From Megaleporinus macrocephalus (taxonomy: Eukaryota; Chordata; Actinopteri; Characiformes; Anostomidae): a stretch of DNA of 64,000 bases. The translations under genes were made by a program, and so were the position numbers. The stretch covers positions 26,891,849 to 26,955,848 of the forward strand of contig CM038702.1 of assembly GCA_021613375.1 (NCBI GenBank), read 5' to 3'. Of the stretch, positions 35,022-47,470 are shown in pieces (position 1 is the stretch's first letter; every line of letters starts with the position of its first letter). Under the pieces are notes generated by a model. It had not been told where the DNA came from, did no database searches, and saw only the letters and a program-made list of their open reading frames with translations.

Positions 35022-36020
35022 TTAGTATCTTGACACGGAATGATATTTCAAGATAGTTCATGCATTTTGGCATATATATTAAAGTAGAACATACTGTAAT
35101 TCATTGTTTACAGTGATTTTCTGTATTTAGATTTGATCATCACTTCTAAAATGTGAAAAATTCTGGGAGTTTATTTTTATTTAGAACATTCTTAATGTTC
35201 TACAGCTTTCTCAGTCATTTGAAGACCATGTACAGTTGTAGTCATCTAACAAGCTAGTCCTGCTAATTATGGGGAGACTGTGAAGTTGTACAGGATGAGC
35301 ATATTAGAATCTATTACAGGCAGTAGTGTAAACAATGGAAGAAGATTGAATTGGTGGCACAAAATCTTTCTTTGGTCCTTCATATAGATAATAGATACGT
35401 ATAGATCTCTCTCTTTCCCACTGATTTTTGCAGACTGGTGACTAATTACACACTAAACAATAAACTCAATGAACTGACGCAAAGCTCACTTTCGCGTTAC
35501 TAGGAAACACAGATGATAAAACAAACGTGGAGCAGCTTGCTGCTGCTGCTTTCCTGGTTTCACCACCGTTTGTGCCGACACCGTAAGGCAAGTGTGTGTT
35601 GATTAATGAGTCGGTTTTTCGTGGACCTTTTCTTCCTCTAAAGCTTTTACGTTGTTTTCGCATGCTCTGCACAGCATTCTTTTGTGCTCTAGATACCTCG
35701 AGTTGAAAAACATTCATTTCAAATTGAGGTAAACAGGTAGTCTACATCATGAGTCATTTCTTACCAGTCGGATCATACTGAAGGTGGGGCTGCAGTCACA
35801 GCTGCAGTCGCAAAGTTCCCTGAACTGTAGGATGAAATTAGCACAGCATATGGGGGAAATAATATTCAATATGCCATTTTTTTTCTAAAGCCCGTTTCCA
35901 TCACAGCTATTCTCATCACTTGAATCAGTTGCGTTATTGTGTTCTTCCAATCCACAGAAAAGTTCTGTGCAATAAAGCAGAATATCACAGGAATGAATGC
36001 AATAAACAAGCTAACTGAAA
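35022..36020. other. No recognised gene
   Basis: An 83-codon minus-strand frame starting with ATG (35466-35717) is Lys/Arg-rich early on (SMRKQRKSFRGRKGPRK). It has no recognised family, and its length is within chance, so it is not called. Confidence 0.45.
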
Positions 36021-36025
36021 CTGAT

Positions 36026-36240
36026 TTAATACTTGGTGGAGAAGCCTTTGTTTGCATTGACAGCTTCAAGATGTTTACTGTACGAAGAAAATAATCTCTT
36101 GCAGGTGGGATGTTGGCCCGTTCTTCTACACAGACACGGTTTAAATCTTGAGGATTGCATGGGGCCACTGGTGAATCTGTTGTTTAGTTCCTTCCACAAA
36201 TTTTCTACTGAGTTAACAGACCCTAAGAACATAATTCTGT
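36026..36240 (-). pseudogene. Tc1-like transposase C-terminal fragment
   Basis: The minus-strand frame contains ENLWKELNNRFTSGP and ends SKHLEAVNANKGFSTKY before a stop. These match the C-terminus of a fish Tc1 transposase, which reads IENLWKELK... and ...VIANKGFSTKY. The upstream PDLNP motif is lost (SVNSVENLW). The catalytic core and termini are not found. The family differs from the remnants at 157 and 49312, judging by the C-terminal residues. Confidence 0.75.
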
Positions 36241-39200
36241 GCTTTCTTTCTAATTAAATAATTCTTGTTCTGTGTGAGCATGTACTACAAATACATTTCA
36301 CCATATTTCTCTCATCTCAATATAATATCAATTTAAGTCCTAATTTTGGGTAAGACCTCGATAAGCAGTTCATGACCAATCATAAGACTGATGTCTAAGT
36401 TTCAGAGACAGTTAGAGACACTTAGGGAGCTAAAACCAACCCAGCATACTAGAAGCTAGCAAGCTAGACCACCTGTCTGTATCTGCCTGTCGCCTGTTCC
36501 TTCATTTATCCACACATGATCACTGTTGTTCGTCCATTCCTTCATTCATGTGTTGCTTTGTTTGTCCGTTTGTTTGTCGATCCATCTGTCTGCACACCTG
36601 TTTATCCGTGATTATTTTCATTCAGTTGTTGTCATATAAAAGCTGGGTAATGATGTTAGTTCTGTATGTGGAGCAGAGCAGAACAAGAGTGTTTGACAGA
36701 GAGCAACTTCTTAGCCACGCCCACACAGTTCTCAGATAGGTCTGACAGGATTTCATGTTAGTGGCTCCATCGTCCTCCCGTTTTCAGCTGAACTTTAGGG
36801 CCATATGTAAAGCCATTTCTCCTCCTCACATTGTATGTCATGTTATTGACAAAAAGTTTTCACAGCTAAGCAATTCACATGCTTCTCCAAATGTTTTATA
36901 TCAAATGTTCTATAGCAAACTTCAAACAAGTTTCAACCCCAATGTTGGTGGAGAAAGCCATGCAAATGCTACCTTTTTTGTCTTGGTCTTGGAAGGGCCT
37001 TTTGCCTTTATCCATCATGACTTTTGCTTAAAAAAGTTAATGACAAATAAGTTGTTTACTTGCATTTAAAGGTGGCTAATCCTTTTTGTACCAACATGCA
37101 TTAACCCAGCTAATTCTATTTAGGACCAGTAGGAGAACAAATTATTTGAATGAGTTGGTTTAGTGTTTTGTGTTTTTCTGACTTTGTTCAGTAAGTTTGT
37201 TCCGGTGGCCTTCTACTCTACTGCACATAACTTCATAACACATGTCTTCAGCTGTGTGCTTTTATTTAGTTATACTTGATAAATGTCTTGTTTAACTTTA
37301 ATGTGCTTATTAGCTGCTTTTAATATGTTTAATATAAAAGTACTGAAATTGTGTTGTCTGCAAAAGGTTAGAAGATGATGGAAACGGCTGTACAGCTCTC
37401 TGACAGTAAGCAGCAATACTGCAACAATACCTAAACACACCACAGCCCAGCACCCGACATCCCATGCAACCCATTAACATATCTTAAGGTTTCAGTCCCA
37501 ACTATTTACATATTTCAAGCCTCTCTCACAGCTGCTGAGGGGCTTCTTGTGGCACCCATGGTCAAACAAGTCGCTAGTAAAACGCTTTTACCCAACGTGT
37601 TTTTTATTTTTAGTTAAGCTAGTTATACTTGCTAGTTAATTTGAGATAACCTTCAGTAGAACTTTCTAGAAAAGCTGATGATAGCAGAAGCAGAAGCAGA
37701 AGCTAAGAAAAAACAAAACTTCAATGTAAAGTCTCTCTCTATATACAGTATATTGTTATAATATATTCTTTGACAAATTATGTAGCATAAATAATAATCA
37801 CCAATTTTTTTAGTGTATAATTGGTAATTTCATTATTTTTTATTGTTTATTTTATTCCTATAAGTCATAGGTAGTTCTGAGTCACTGATATTTCATGATG
37901 TGTTCCATATTTTAAAAGCAGTCATTAACTAGTAAAGGCTTAAAAAAGCTTTTCTAAAATATAGATCACTCCATGGCTAAACTAAAGAAACTAAAGAAAA
38001 ATACAACATCAGACCTTGAACATGTCTCGACTGATCAACTATATTTGAGTAGAGGAAAAAGATGTCTCACTGGAGAGCTTGCTGTCAGCATGTCAGTGAC
38101 AATGTGAGGGTGAGAGCAGTCTACTCAAGCCTGAACTTGTCATCGCGTCCAGCTAGCTCGCACAGCCACCGCAGTGATTACCGACTTTCCTCTCTTGCTG
38201 TCCTCCAGGCTTTGCTCTGCTGGACGGAGACCAGAGAGCACCATCTGCCCCGGCCGCATTCATTCTACCGTACACAGGTCACCTTTATAATGACTGTCAC
38301 TGCTACACCATACACCAAGGGGAATATATCACGCTGAACTGAGGCTCTGTACTTAACAGCCTGATCTGAATGCAGCCTGCTGCTAAATGCCAGAGATCAG
38401 TGTTGGTCCACAAATTAGATGATTTTGACTAATAATTCTATTCATACTCCAACCACAAAGGTCAAAGACACTTTTGCAGGCTTTCCAGAATGCTGCTTTA
38501 AACAAAAATGTGTAAAAAAAGTGTAACAGAATGATATTTGTTTCAGAGAACAACACTAGTAACACACTGAACTGATGGTCCACACCTTGTGGAAAAGAAC
38601 TCCATCAGACTGGACCAAGTGTGCTGGAAAGCAGTGATGCTCAAATGGGTCTTCAATGAACTTCAGATGGTTTTCATTTTTGCTCCATTGCTAGGAGTTG
38701 CAGGTTAGGAACCCTCAGAACAGGTTTGAGAACCACTGTAAAGGTGGAATGTTTTTGGGGCTGTTTTCTGCAAAGACACTGCTCAAATGATAACATTCTG
38801 ACTTTTATACATTTATACATTTGAATACTTCTGAAAAAGAACAAAAAAAACAATCAGAGCAGCCCTGCTCTGCTCTGCAACCTGTCCAGTGTGTTTCCAA
38901 CCTTTGGCTCAGTGAGAGCTGGGTCAGTCTTGATCAGCCCCTGTAACCCAGCGGCAAACAAGCCCAATGAAGACTGATATGTGCTGAATTCAGGCTGGAG
39001 TTTTGTTTATTATTACTTTAGATGCGCGTTGCCAACAGACCGCAAATGTAGGTGTTCATAGTCAAACCGTATGCAGAGCTGACATAATCAGGTAACATAT
39101 CAACAATGTGACTGTTTGCCATTTAGCTTATTTGCATGAAGTTCAGTGAGCTGCTGCTTAGAGAGTGGCCAGTTGCTTTAAGATTACACGGCTTCCCATA

Positions 39201-40482
39201 AAAAATGACTAAAACTGAAGTGGTTAACGTTGCGTTTGTATTACTCGTCTATTTATTGCAGTTCAGTATTTTTACTAATTACAAAGTATACAACATATCA
39301 GTTTAGTCTGGTGCTGCTTGTAATGGCATATTCATACACTGTTTTAGTGAAACAAAAATCCATGCTTATTGGACAACAGGCTTTTGCTTCAATGGCTGTG
39401 CTTCAATGGGAGGCTATGAGCTGTTGTGAATACTTGTTGTGAATAAAAATCATGTTAATTTGTATTGCACTGTAGACTTTTACAAATATATTTGTGTCTT
39501 GCCTGAAAGCTCAGCTTTTGTAAATGATGATTGGTAGAGCTCTCAAAAGGGTTGGATTGCAACAACTTCATAATACAGACACTGTAATGTGCTTGACGAA
39601 TTTAAAATACTGTTCACTGTTTACTACATGCTTCTCTGTGCTGCAGGAAAGTCACTTAAAAACTAGCACTGCTGGCCCAATAAAACTGAAAAATAATCAT
39701 CAATATAGGGTTTTGAACTTGGTCATTTTCTTTTATTTGGTAAGATACCCTTAGACAGTGTTTCAGAGCTTTTGTTAGAATGTAATTTAGCAGCTATATC
39801 TGCTTTTTGAAGCAGCTGCCAATTTTATTCCTCATTATAGAGGATTAGCGTACAAAATAGATTTACATTTAAAAGCTTGGAGTGTTGTTAATAGAACTAT
39901 TCCCATTTGGTTGCATGAAAAAAAGTAGAAAGTTATTCCAATATGCTGGTCCTCTCCACAGTCACATAAAATAATAAGTAAAAATCCAAAAATTAAATAC
40001 GAAAAACCACTTGGTGTGTAGTTTATAATATAAAAATACATAAAGTATTTTAAAGTAATATTGACTTAATATGACAAGTGATACCAAGTTTTTTGTTTTT
40101 GCCATTAGATTATTGCCACTTGTGGTTCCCCTCTGTCCTGATAAACAGTGGTGTGCATTGTTATTGTGGAGTTAAATGTGATTTCATACTGAGAATAAAT
40201 ATGAGAAAGTTTTTTTTTTTTGGGGGGGACAAGGTGTGTAAAGTAAGTGGAAATGGTATGCTCAATAACATTGTATGTTAGAAAAATGATGGTAAGTTTG
40301 TTGAAGAGTCAAAAACGTCTATAGGTTGTTTTCACTGTGGGTTTGTGTGTAGACTGTCATAATTCTGATGACTTTGGAAATCAAAATCAAAATCTCAGCA
40401 TATGTTACACATGATCCTACTGTTATGAAAATAAAAACACTCAATGGTGTACTCAATGTCTGTCGTTTGGTTTTCTTTTACT
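36241..40482. other. About 4.2 kb without recognised features
   Basis: AT-rich DNA with many short frames that lack similarity. A GC-richer patch at 38060-38340 has an open 91-codon frame but no domain. 38620-38740 resembles a dispersed repeat. A T13/G8 run lies at about 40210-40228. Confidence 0.5.
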
Positions 40483-40660
40483 GTCCAGTGGATTAACCAG
40501 TAGCAAACATTCAACATACTCACTACTACCCACTAAACAAGGGTAAAGTCAGTTTAATGGCTACATGTCCCTGTGCACCTTATATGGCCAGTTAGCCACT
40601 ATCGTAGTGCCTGAGGCATTTAAGGTGTAACAGACAAAGTGGTAAATAAGCTGAGCCTTG
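40483..40660. repeat. 178-bp block duplicated inside the hAT element
   Basis: Identical to 42695-42872 at 176 of 178 bases, same orientation, 2212 bp apart. The block begins GTCCAGTGGATTAACC and ends AAGCTGAGCCTTG. It lies outside the hAT boundaries, about 1.1 kb to the left. Confidence 0.95.
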
Positions 40661-41766
40661 TGCGTTGGTGGGAGTGAGTACTGTATTGTGTACACTTCGA
40701 CTGCGAGTGCTGTGGCTGTGCACTGGGTGTGGGTGCACAGCTATAAGATCCGCGAACAGGAAGCTCTTTCAGTCCCATCCTGACCACAGATGAAGACTCA
40801 CTGCCGTTTTTTGGACACTTTCTTGCAATTTTTCCTTCATGAGCAACAGATTTTGGTTCTAGATAAAAGCTGCTTGTGGATTTATAGTTAAACTGATTTT
40901 GAACAACTGTAAACAAAGTATACCAAAGATCTTTTTAGAGACTGTGATAGAGCTCCCTATGTGGAAAATCACTTCCTGCCCCCCATCTGCATTTCACACC
41001 AGTTAACAACATAGTGCTGTCATTTCATTTGCAAGCAGCCTATTTAGCAGGGCGATGTCTGTCACATGTGCAGAGAACATGTTGGATGTGCTAAAATTAA
41101 GCATGCCCTCTTGCAACAGAAGAAAAGCATTCTGTAAACTAGTCCATTGCTAGCTCCAGAAGATTTAAATTGACAATGAGTTACCAGTGTCTGTGGTTCC
41201 CAGTAACATTACAAATACATCAAACCATGCACTCACCACTGAGTAATGCTACAAACTTTGTACCCAACTATTCCAACAAGCTGCTGAGGGAATAAATTTG
41301 CCTGAAATTGCCTGAAGCATTTGTCTGGTCCATTTCTGTGCTGTGACCCGCGTATGCAGCTGGAATCCCTTTTTTCTTTTACAATTATACTTTTAAAAAC
41401 TTGCTCCTATGTTATGGATAGAAATGGACATATAACCAAGACCAAACATTAATATATAAAAAACTGGATAGGCTTAAACTAAACCTTAACAACATTTTTT
41501 TAACAAACAACTTCAGAGTTCTCCTGAGTTAATGTCTTCAAACTAAGTATTTCATGTGGTTTTACAGAATAGATGCACCTTACACACCTCTAAAGTGAAG
41601 GGCCTTCCTGCAACATTAATACTGAAGAATAAATGTATGCTAACAAAGGCCACTTTGCTATCTTTGGGGTGGGTTTTAGAGTAGGGGGTGTTTGCTGTGA
41701 GTATCATAGCAATCCAGCACAAAGTTGAACATGTTCCTGACATGTTATTGCTGCGAGATTGCCTCT
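40661..41766. other. No recognised gene
   Basis: 40661-40930 may belong to the same source as the 178-bp block. The rest is AT-rich. Confidence 0.4.
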
Positions 41767-41774
41767 AGGTAGAC

Positions 41775-43395
41775 CAGGGCTGGACTGGCATTTTTGGCTT
41801 AGACTGGCCCGTCATAATCAGCGGAGCACAGCCGACCAGTAATTTATGTATGTGTTCCGCAAAGGAATGTATTTTACTATTATCATATAATGATTATTAA
41901 ATAATAACAGCATAATATAAAAAAAAATACTTTTTGCCTTTAGGCTTATTAGAAATTTACAGTGAATCAAAGCCTAAATCAAAATTATGAATCAAAATAA
42001 CCATTGTGGGAAACAAATATGTAAATATACACGTACTGTAGCTCTAGCTCTTTTGTCTGCTCATATGTATTTTCTGAATAGAAGCTCAATTCTAATACTT
42101 CAGGTGAAAAGGTGCTCCCTCCTTTAAAAAGCTATAACATGCATTTAGATCAGGCTAAAAACTGACAGGGCTGCTTTGTGAACTCATGCAACACATCAGC
42201 ATTTGACACTGTCTTACTGTGGACATACCTGTTGCTAATAATACTTTTATACACTTACTTTAGTAAAGCTTAAATTGCAAAGCTTTTGCTTGGGTTATGA
42301 TTAGCCTTTAGCCTAAATATCTAAAACGTTATGATGTGGCCTAAAATGGACACTTGCTGGTCCTCCAACACTTCTCAGTCTTGACCTTTTCCTATTTTAT
42401 CAGAAGAAGGTGCCGTACGTGGCTGCTAGAATTTGTGAAGTATACAAATACCAGTAAACACTGATACTAATCAATCGCTGTTACTCATTATTCTCATGTA
42501 ATAGAGCTAACGTTAACTCCATTACCTCAAAGTCCCTGTGTTATCCTAACATTACCACCTGCTTACGTACTACACTCTCCCGCTCAGTCTGTCCCTCCTG
42601 CTGTTGCTGGAGCACTGCTGTCACAGAAGACGTAGTGGCTACAGCAGAGAACATGTCTGTGATCTTAGCACATTTTGCAGCATCTACAGTGACAGTCCAG
42701 TGGATTAACCAGTAGCAAACATTCAACATACTCACTACTACCCACTGCACAAGGGTAAAGTCAGTTTAATGGCTACATGTCCCTGTGCACCTTATATGGC
42801 CAGTTAGCCACTATCGTAGTGCCTGAGGCATTTAAGGTGTAACAGACAAAGTGGTAAATAAGCTGAGCCTTGAGCTGCTCCTCTGCTCCTCTGCCCACCC
42901 GCTGCTGCTGTGTTTACCTACAACCTGCTGTTGATGGAGCACTGCTGTCACAGAAGACGTAATGGCTACAGCAGAGAACATGTCTGTGATCTTAGCACAT
43001 TTTGCAGCATCTACAGTGACAATCTTCATCTACAGTGACCCCCTTATCTACAGTGACACTCTTCAATGTCTTTACACGTAACTTTTCCACACCCTCTTTC
43101 TTTCCCTTTGGGTTCTCTGTGTTGCCATTCCTTTAACATGCAAGCTCAACGCTGAAACTAGCGAGAGTTACAGGGGAACACGCAGATAAAGGGTGGGGCC
43201 GCTTTCATCCTATATCCTGATTGGTTCAGTCCACTGTCTATATTGAAGATGAACCAACGGGTTGCCCCCTCTAAATTGTGGGCCGGTCTCCTAGAAAAAA
43301 AAAGGAAAGAAAAAAACCATCCAACAGCATCGACCCTGAAGACTGTCGGCCCATCGGACAAATGCCTGGTACGCCAGATTACCAGTCCAGCCCTG
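41775..43395 (-). mobile_element. hAT DNA transposon, defective, with perfect ends
   Basis: A 1621-bp element bounded by a perfect 14-bp terminal inverted repeat: CAGGGCTGGACTGG at 41775-41788 and its complement at 43382-43395. Both sides carry the same 8-bp target duplication, AGGTAGAC, at 41767-41774 and 43396-43403. Eight-bp duplications and CAGGG-type ends define the hAT superfamily. Only an N-terminal transposase remnant is left, on the minus strand, so the copy is non-autonomous. The intact target duplication suggests a fairly recent insertion. Confidence 0.93.
42541..43030 (-). pseudogene. hAT transposase N-terminal remnant, internally duplicated
   Basis: Two minus-strand frames each carry VDAAKCAKITDMFSAV followed by SSVTAVL and a Gln-rich stretch, resembling the N-terminal region of fish hAT proteins. 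The 98-bp segments 42597-42694 and 42924-43021 are nearly identical (97% or so by eye) and 327 bp apart. The 178-bp block shared with 40483-40660 lies between them. The catalytic RNase H-like and dimerisation parts are absent. No function is expected. Confidence 0.6.
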
Positions 43396-43403
43396 AGGTA
43401 GAC

Positions 43404-44219
43404 TAGGTCAGCAAATTGATGTACATCTTATATTTTGCATGATGTCACTGTGTATGTCACTTGTATGCTACTCAACGCTTGAAACCCCTTCATACCGTCC
43501 TCATACACAGCAGCTACCTAACACGTGCAATGTCACTGTATTTTGGCTCCTGTTTGAAGAGAGTATGAAAATCCTGTGGAGATAATTAATTGTGGTTTCA
43601 AAGAGGCAGCGTCTTTACTGCTAGCTCTGCTACAGAGGAATCATTATTTTCACCCGCGTTCATCTGGAGTGGAGCGTGAGGTGTCAAATAAGCCGATAGT
43701 AGAAAAACAAGCAGCATCTTAAACCGAAAAGAGAGTCTTTCCATCACACTGATTTTCATCAAGCGTTCTGCAATCTGAACCTTCAGTAAATCTCGGAGAC
43801 AGAAGGCACTGTCAATCCGAGGCAGCCTCTCGCTACTCTAGACATTAAACTCTGCTGGATTTCTTATAAAAACAGCGTCCACGGATCATGCGCTGTGCTT
43901 TCATTTCTAAAATGGAGCGTGCGTGAGTGAGTGAAATATAAATGAACACAGGGAAGCCTGGCGAGTCGTGTGGAAAAGAAAAGCATGACAAATGAGAATG
44001 GTGAGGCGTCTTATTGTTCCGAGTCAAGTCAATCCATTCTCTTCTTTTATTTCCCTTTGACTTTTTAAATATCTCTCTTTTCCCCAGGCTGTCCTTTCCT
44101 CTGCTCTGCCGCTGAGCCACAATTGTAAGTCTAGGAGAAAAGAGACACTTAAAGGCCACTTTTCATGTATAGTGTTCTTTCTTTACATGACCATTTCCAA
44201 CCTCTCTGTGACCCCTACA
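43404..44219. other. No recognised gene; complex sequence
   Basis: Moderately GC-rich, non-repetitive from 43560 to 44110. It could contain conserved regulatory sequence, but nothing specific can be shown. Confidence 0.3.
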
Positions 44220-44900
44220 ATTAAACAGACTGTGCCTTTAAGACTGATATATGTAAATGAGCTCTAATCTGACTGGCTGTCTTGCATTGCCCCCTGTTCA
44301 GAAAGCATTCTGAGTTTAAACGTGGAACTGTTAAGCTGCCTCTTTTGGATATGTGAGTCTTTGGAAGGCTGTAACGATCCATTTGCTTCCCATCAGGCAG
44401 GAACCAAACAACATGTAAGCTTTTCTTCACATCTTCAATTCCTTAAACTGCTGTAGGTTGAAAGAAAAGAGCCAAAGGTTTGTGAACAGAATGGATGATG
44501 CTAAACTTTTATAAGCTGAACATGTGGGGCTTAACTACTGTAGGCTGAATGATTGGGACTAAAACACTGTAGGTAAAATTGAAGGGGCTTAACTTCTATT
44601 AGATGAATCGGTAAAGACAATTCACTGCTGTCTGAATGGGCGGGGCTTAACTGGTAAATACGAAGTAGGCAGAGCTACAGATCTACAGAGCTACTGCTGT
44701 AACCTAAATAGGGGCCTAACCTGCTATAGAATGAATGGGCATGTTCAGGGATATGATATCACTACTTCTATTTAAAATGGGCTGTTTTTAACATATGCCA
44801 TTAAACTCTCATTGTAATCAATTTTAAACATCCCTGCTTTTTTAAAGATTATTTTAAAAAGTTCATTTTTGCCCCATGATATATGCCTTTAACAGCCCAT
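44220..44900. repeat. Dispersed repeat carrying a degenerate 29-bp tandem array
   Basis: From GTGCCTTTAAGACTGATAT at about 44231 to ATATATGCCTTTAA at 44879-44892. Inside, 29-bp units such as GGGCTTAACTACTGTAGGCT start at 44528, 44557, 44586, 44615 and 44644. A second, shorter copy of the family with one to two units lies at 50345-50635. Confidence 0.6.
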
Positions 44901-47190
44901 CTCAGTGAAATGCCTGAAACAGACGCACTACTATTACATTCATACAATTCTTCATCTCTTATGTGACTCAACCAGTGAGTAATATTAAATCCAAAAGCTT
45001 GTGGCTTTACAGTATAAAACTGATCTCTGTTTCATGTTTATTTCTAGGGATGCTGTCTTGCTCATCAGCTATAATACTTCTTGTTTTCAATATTTCTTGA
45101 TTTACTGTTCATAAGAATACATGACACATCGCACATAAGTGTTTATAAATGCATATTCCAGTAGTCATTATATGTTTTGGGAGCTACCACAGCTAACTTA
45201 GAATAAAATTGGTAACCTTTACAGTGGATGATGCTCATATAGGTGTCACATAGCCTTATTACCAGTACCCTATAGTAAAGTGTTAATGAATGCGCAATGA
45301 CTAATAGTGCTGAAGTGTGACCTTTAAATGCACTTTAGTTCATGTTTATAAGTAACAGTATATCATACCACATCAGAATGAGGTAAGGATAAAATGTGTA
45401 CATGTATTTTCTGTGAACTGTTGATTAAAGTGCCTTAAACTAGACATGAAAGAAAAAAAAAACATTCAGGTATTTTGCAATGCTGAGTGGACTTTTAAGT
45501 TTGTGCTTTCCACATCAAGCCAATTAAAAAGATACAAAACGATCCTAGCCCACACAGTCTCCACATAAAAAAGCCCTCCTTCATTTTCCCCGTCGTGTTC
45601 TCCAGTTCAGGTCCTCTTCAATAATCCTGTCCTTCAGTAACTCAGCCTCTTTCTAAATCCCAAACAGGTGTACAGGTGGCCTTGAGCCAGACCCAGTGCA
45701 TGCTTTTCATATATATATGAAAAGCATGAAAAACACATGCTCACCATCTCAACAGCATCATGATTGTATGCTAGAGCTTGTGCATCTCTTTTGATGACAA
45801 ATTAGATCAAAATCTTAAACAAAACCACTCCCCCAAAAGTGGTTTATGGCCAAGACATTTTTGGTGTCTGAAATTTGTTATTTGGTTGTAGCACTGGATT
45901 GATGAAATAAATGTAGCTTAAAAAGAAAAGATAGAAGATTTTAGTTTTTTATTTGCTTGGTGCTTAGGGTGTTAAAAAAGAGTCAGACTGGCTAACCTGT
46001 TTTAATGTGCATTTCCACTGTAAGTCCTTGTATACCAGGTACGTATTGAATAATTTGAATAAATCTAAAGAGAATAAAGATTAAAATAAAGAAAGCTGCA
46101 TACCTCTTCACATTAGCGGGCAACAGAGCAACATGCAACACATTACATGGCAGTAGGAGGGTGAAGTATAGCATTCTAGCAATAAGCCCCAGCAACGAAT
46201 GAGATGATCTCAACATTATGCAAATCATCACTGTTCAAATGAGAAACATGTTTTTTAAATATACATCTATACATCATTTAACCACAAGAGATGCTCTTTA
46301 CATCGCGTAAAAATAGACCAATAGAAATGCTCCAAAATAGCTTCCTTCTGGTTTCATTGACTTTAAAGTAAATGTTTTGTCCTCTTCTGTAAAGTTGGAG
46401 ATATTTGTTCAACTTGTTTTTCTTTGGACAACAATAAAATAAATTTTGAATCTGTGAATCAACAAGCCCAATGATTTACCTGTTCCTGACACCTTTTGGT
46501 ATATGTTTGTAGAGTGAGAAGAAATTGTATGACTGAAGACTAGACTCTCCCTTGATCAACAGAGGTAAGAATAAAAGATAGGGCTAAGAAACTGGGAGGA
46601 GATGTGGTTCATAAACATCATTACAGGAAACAGAAGGTGGAGAAGGATGTTTAAAAGGTGTTATGGTTAGTTAGCTAGTTCTAATGACACAATCTGATTA
46701 GTTCTGCTCCTGTTGTTATGAGCAATTTCTATGTTTCTATTTCTATTTCTCATATAAAAACAAGAAATGTATACATTAGATATCCTCTATTAGACAATAT
46801 TTAACCTGCAGGCCATTTAGTAAGGTTTTAAAGAAGAGTGCTACAGCATAGCTACATAAAAGTCTCTCATTGACCCTATGCAGACTTTTCAATCAGAGCA
46901 GTAGCAGAACTAGCCAGGAGTAGCCAGAAATGCACAGAATACTATCCAACCAACAAGATGGACTGAAATGCTTTACAGAGTTACTGAAACAAATCAACAT
47001 TCAGGTTCATCTGAGTTGAACATGAGTCTGCTTAATATTACTTAACAACTGCATGTGGTTTGAGTATTCTAAATAGGTTCCATTGGTTGTAAGCTACACT
47101 AGTGATTACATTAGCACTAAATCTAAAGAAGCAAACATAAAACACAAAGATATCTTTGCTGATTGATATTTGGTGTATGATTTTTGGCCA
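44901..47190. other. No recognised gene
   Basis: AT-rich. 46320-46450 contains TGTAAAGTTGGAGATA and similar phrases that recur at 53560-53600, probably a dispersed repeat. No frames with similarity. Confidence 0.5.
45699..45728. repeat. Perfect 30-bp palindrome
   Basis: CATGCTTTTCATATA is followed directly by its exact reverse complement, with no loop. It could extrude as a cruciform or bind a symmetric dimer. Confidence 0.95.
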
Positions 47191-47470
47191 AACTAGCATT
47201 TGAAGACGGCGATGGCGTTTGAGAGGGAGATTTCTTTTGTAGCACTGCTTGGTCCTCCAGATCGAGAGCCCGGAGAGTAAACAGGATTACCTTGATGAAC
47301 ACAATGAAGACGAGCAGTGTGTTTGCTCATCAAGGTGCTTTAGGGGTGACTCACTGCTGAAAAAACTCTAGAGATAGAAGCTCACTGGTGATATGTACTA
47401 AAACATTGAAATAACTCAGACAAAGCAGTGATGACAACAGATCACTAGCAGACAGCATCCTTACTTGATG
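47191..47470. other. Complex stretch with hairpin and weak exon candidate
   Basis: Bases 47289-47301 (ACCTTGATGAACA) pair with TGCTCATCAAGGT at about 47324-47336, one mismatch. On the minus strand, 47291-47356 lies between a strong acceptor (GAGTTTTTTCAG) and GTAATC, and is open with ESPLKHLDEQTHC. The support is too weak to call an exon. Confidence 0.3.

Noticed and set aside
35466..35717. Lys/Arg-rich 83-codon gene
   Set aside because: It has an ATG but no recognised family, no promoter or splice context, and its length is within chance for this much DNA.
46500..46570. Exon ending at the ACAGAG/GTAAGA donor
   Set aside because: All three frames between the nearest acceptor and this donor contain stops.
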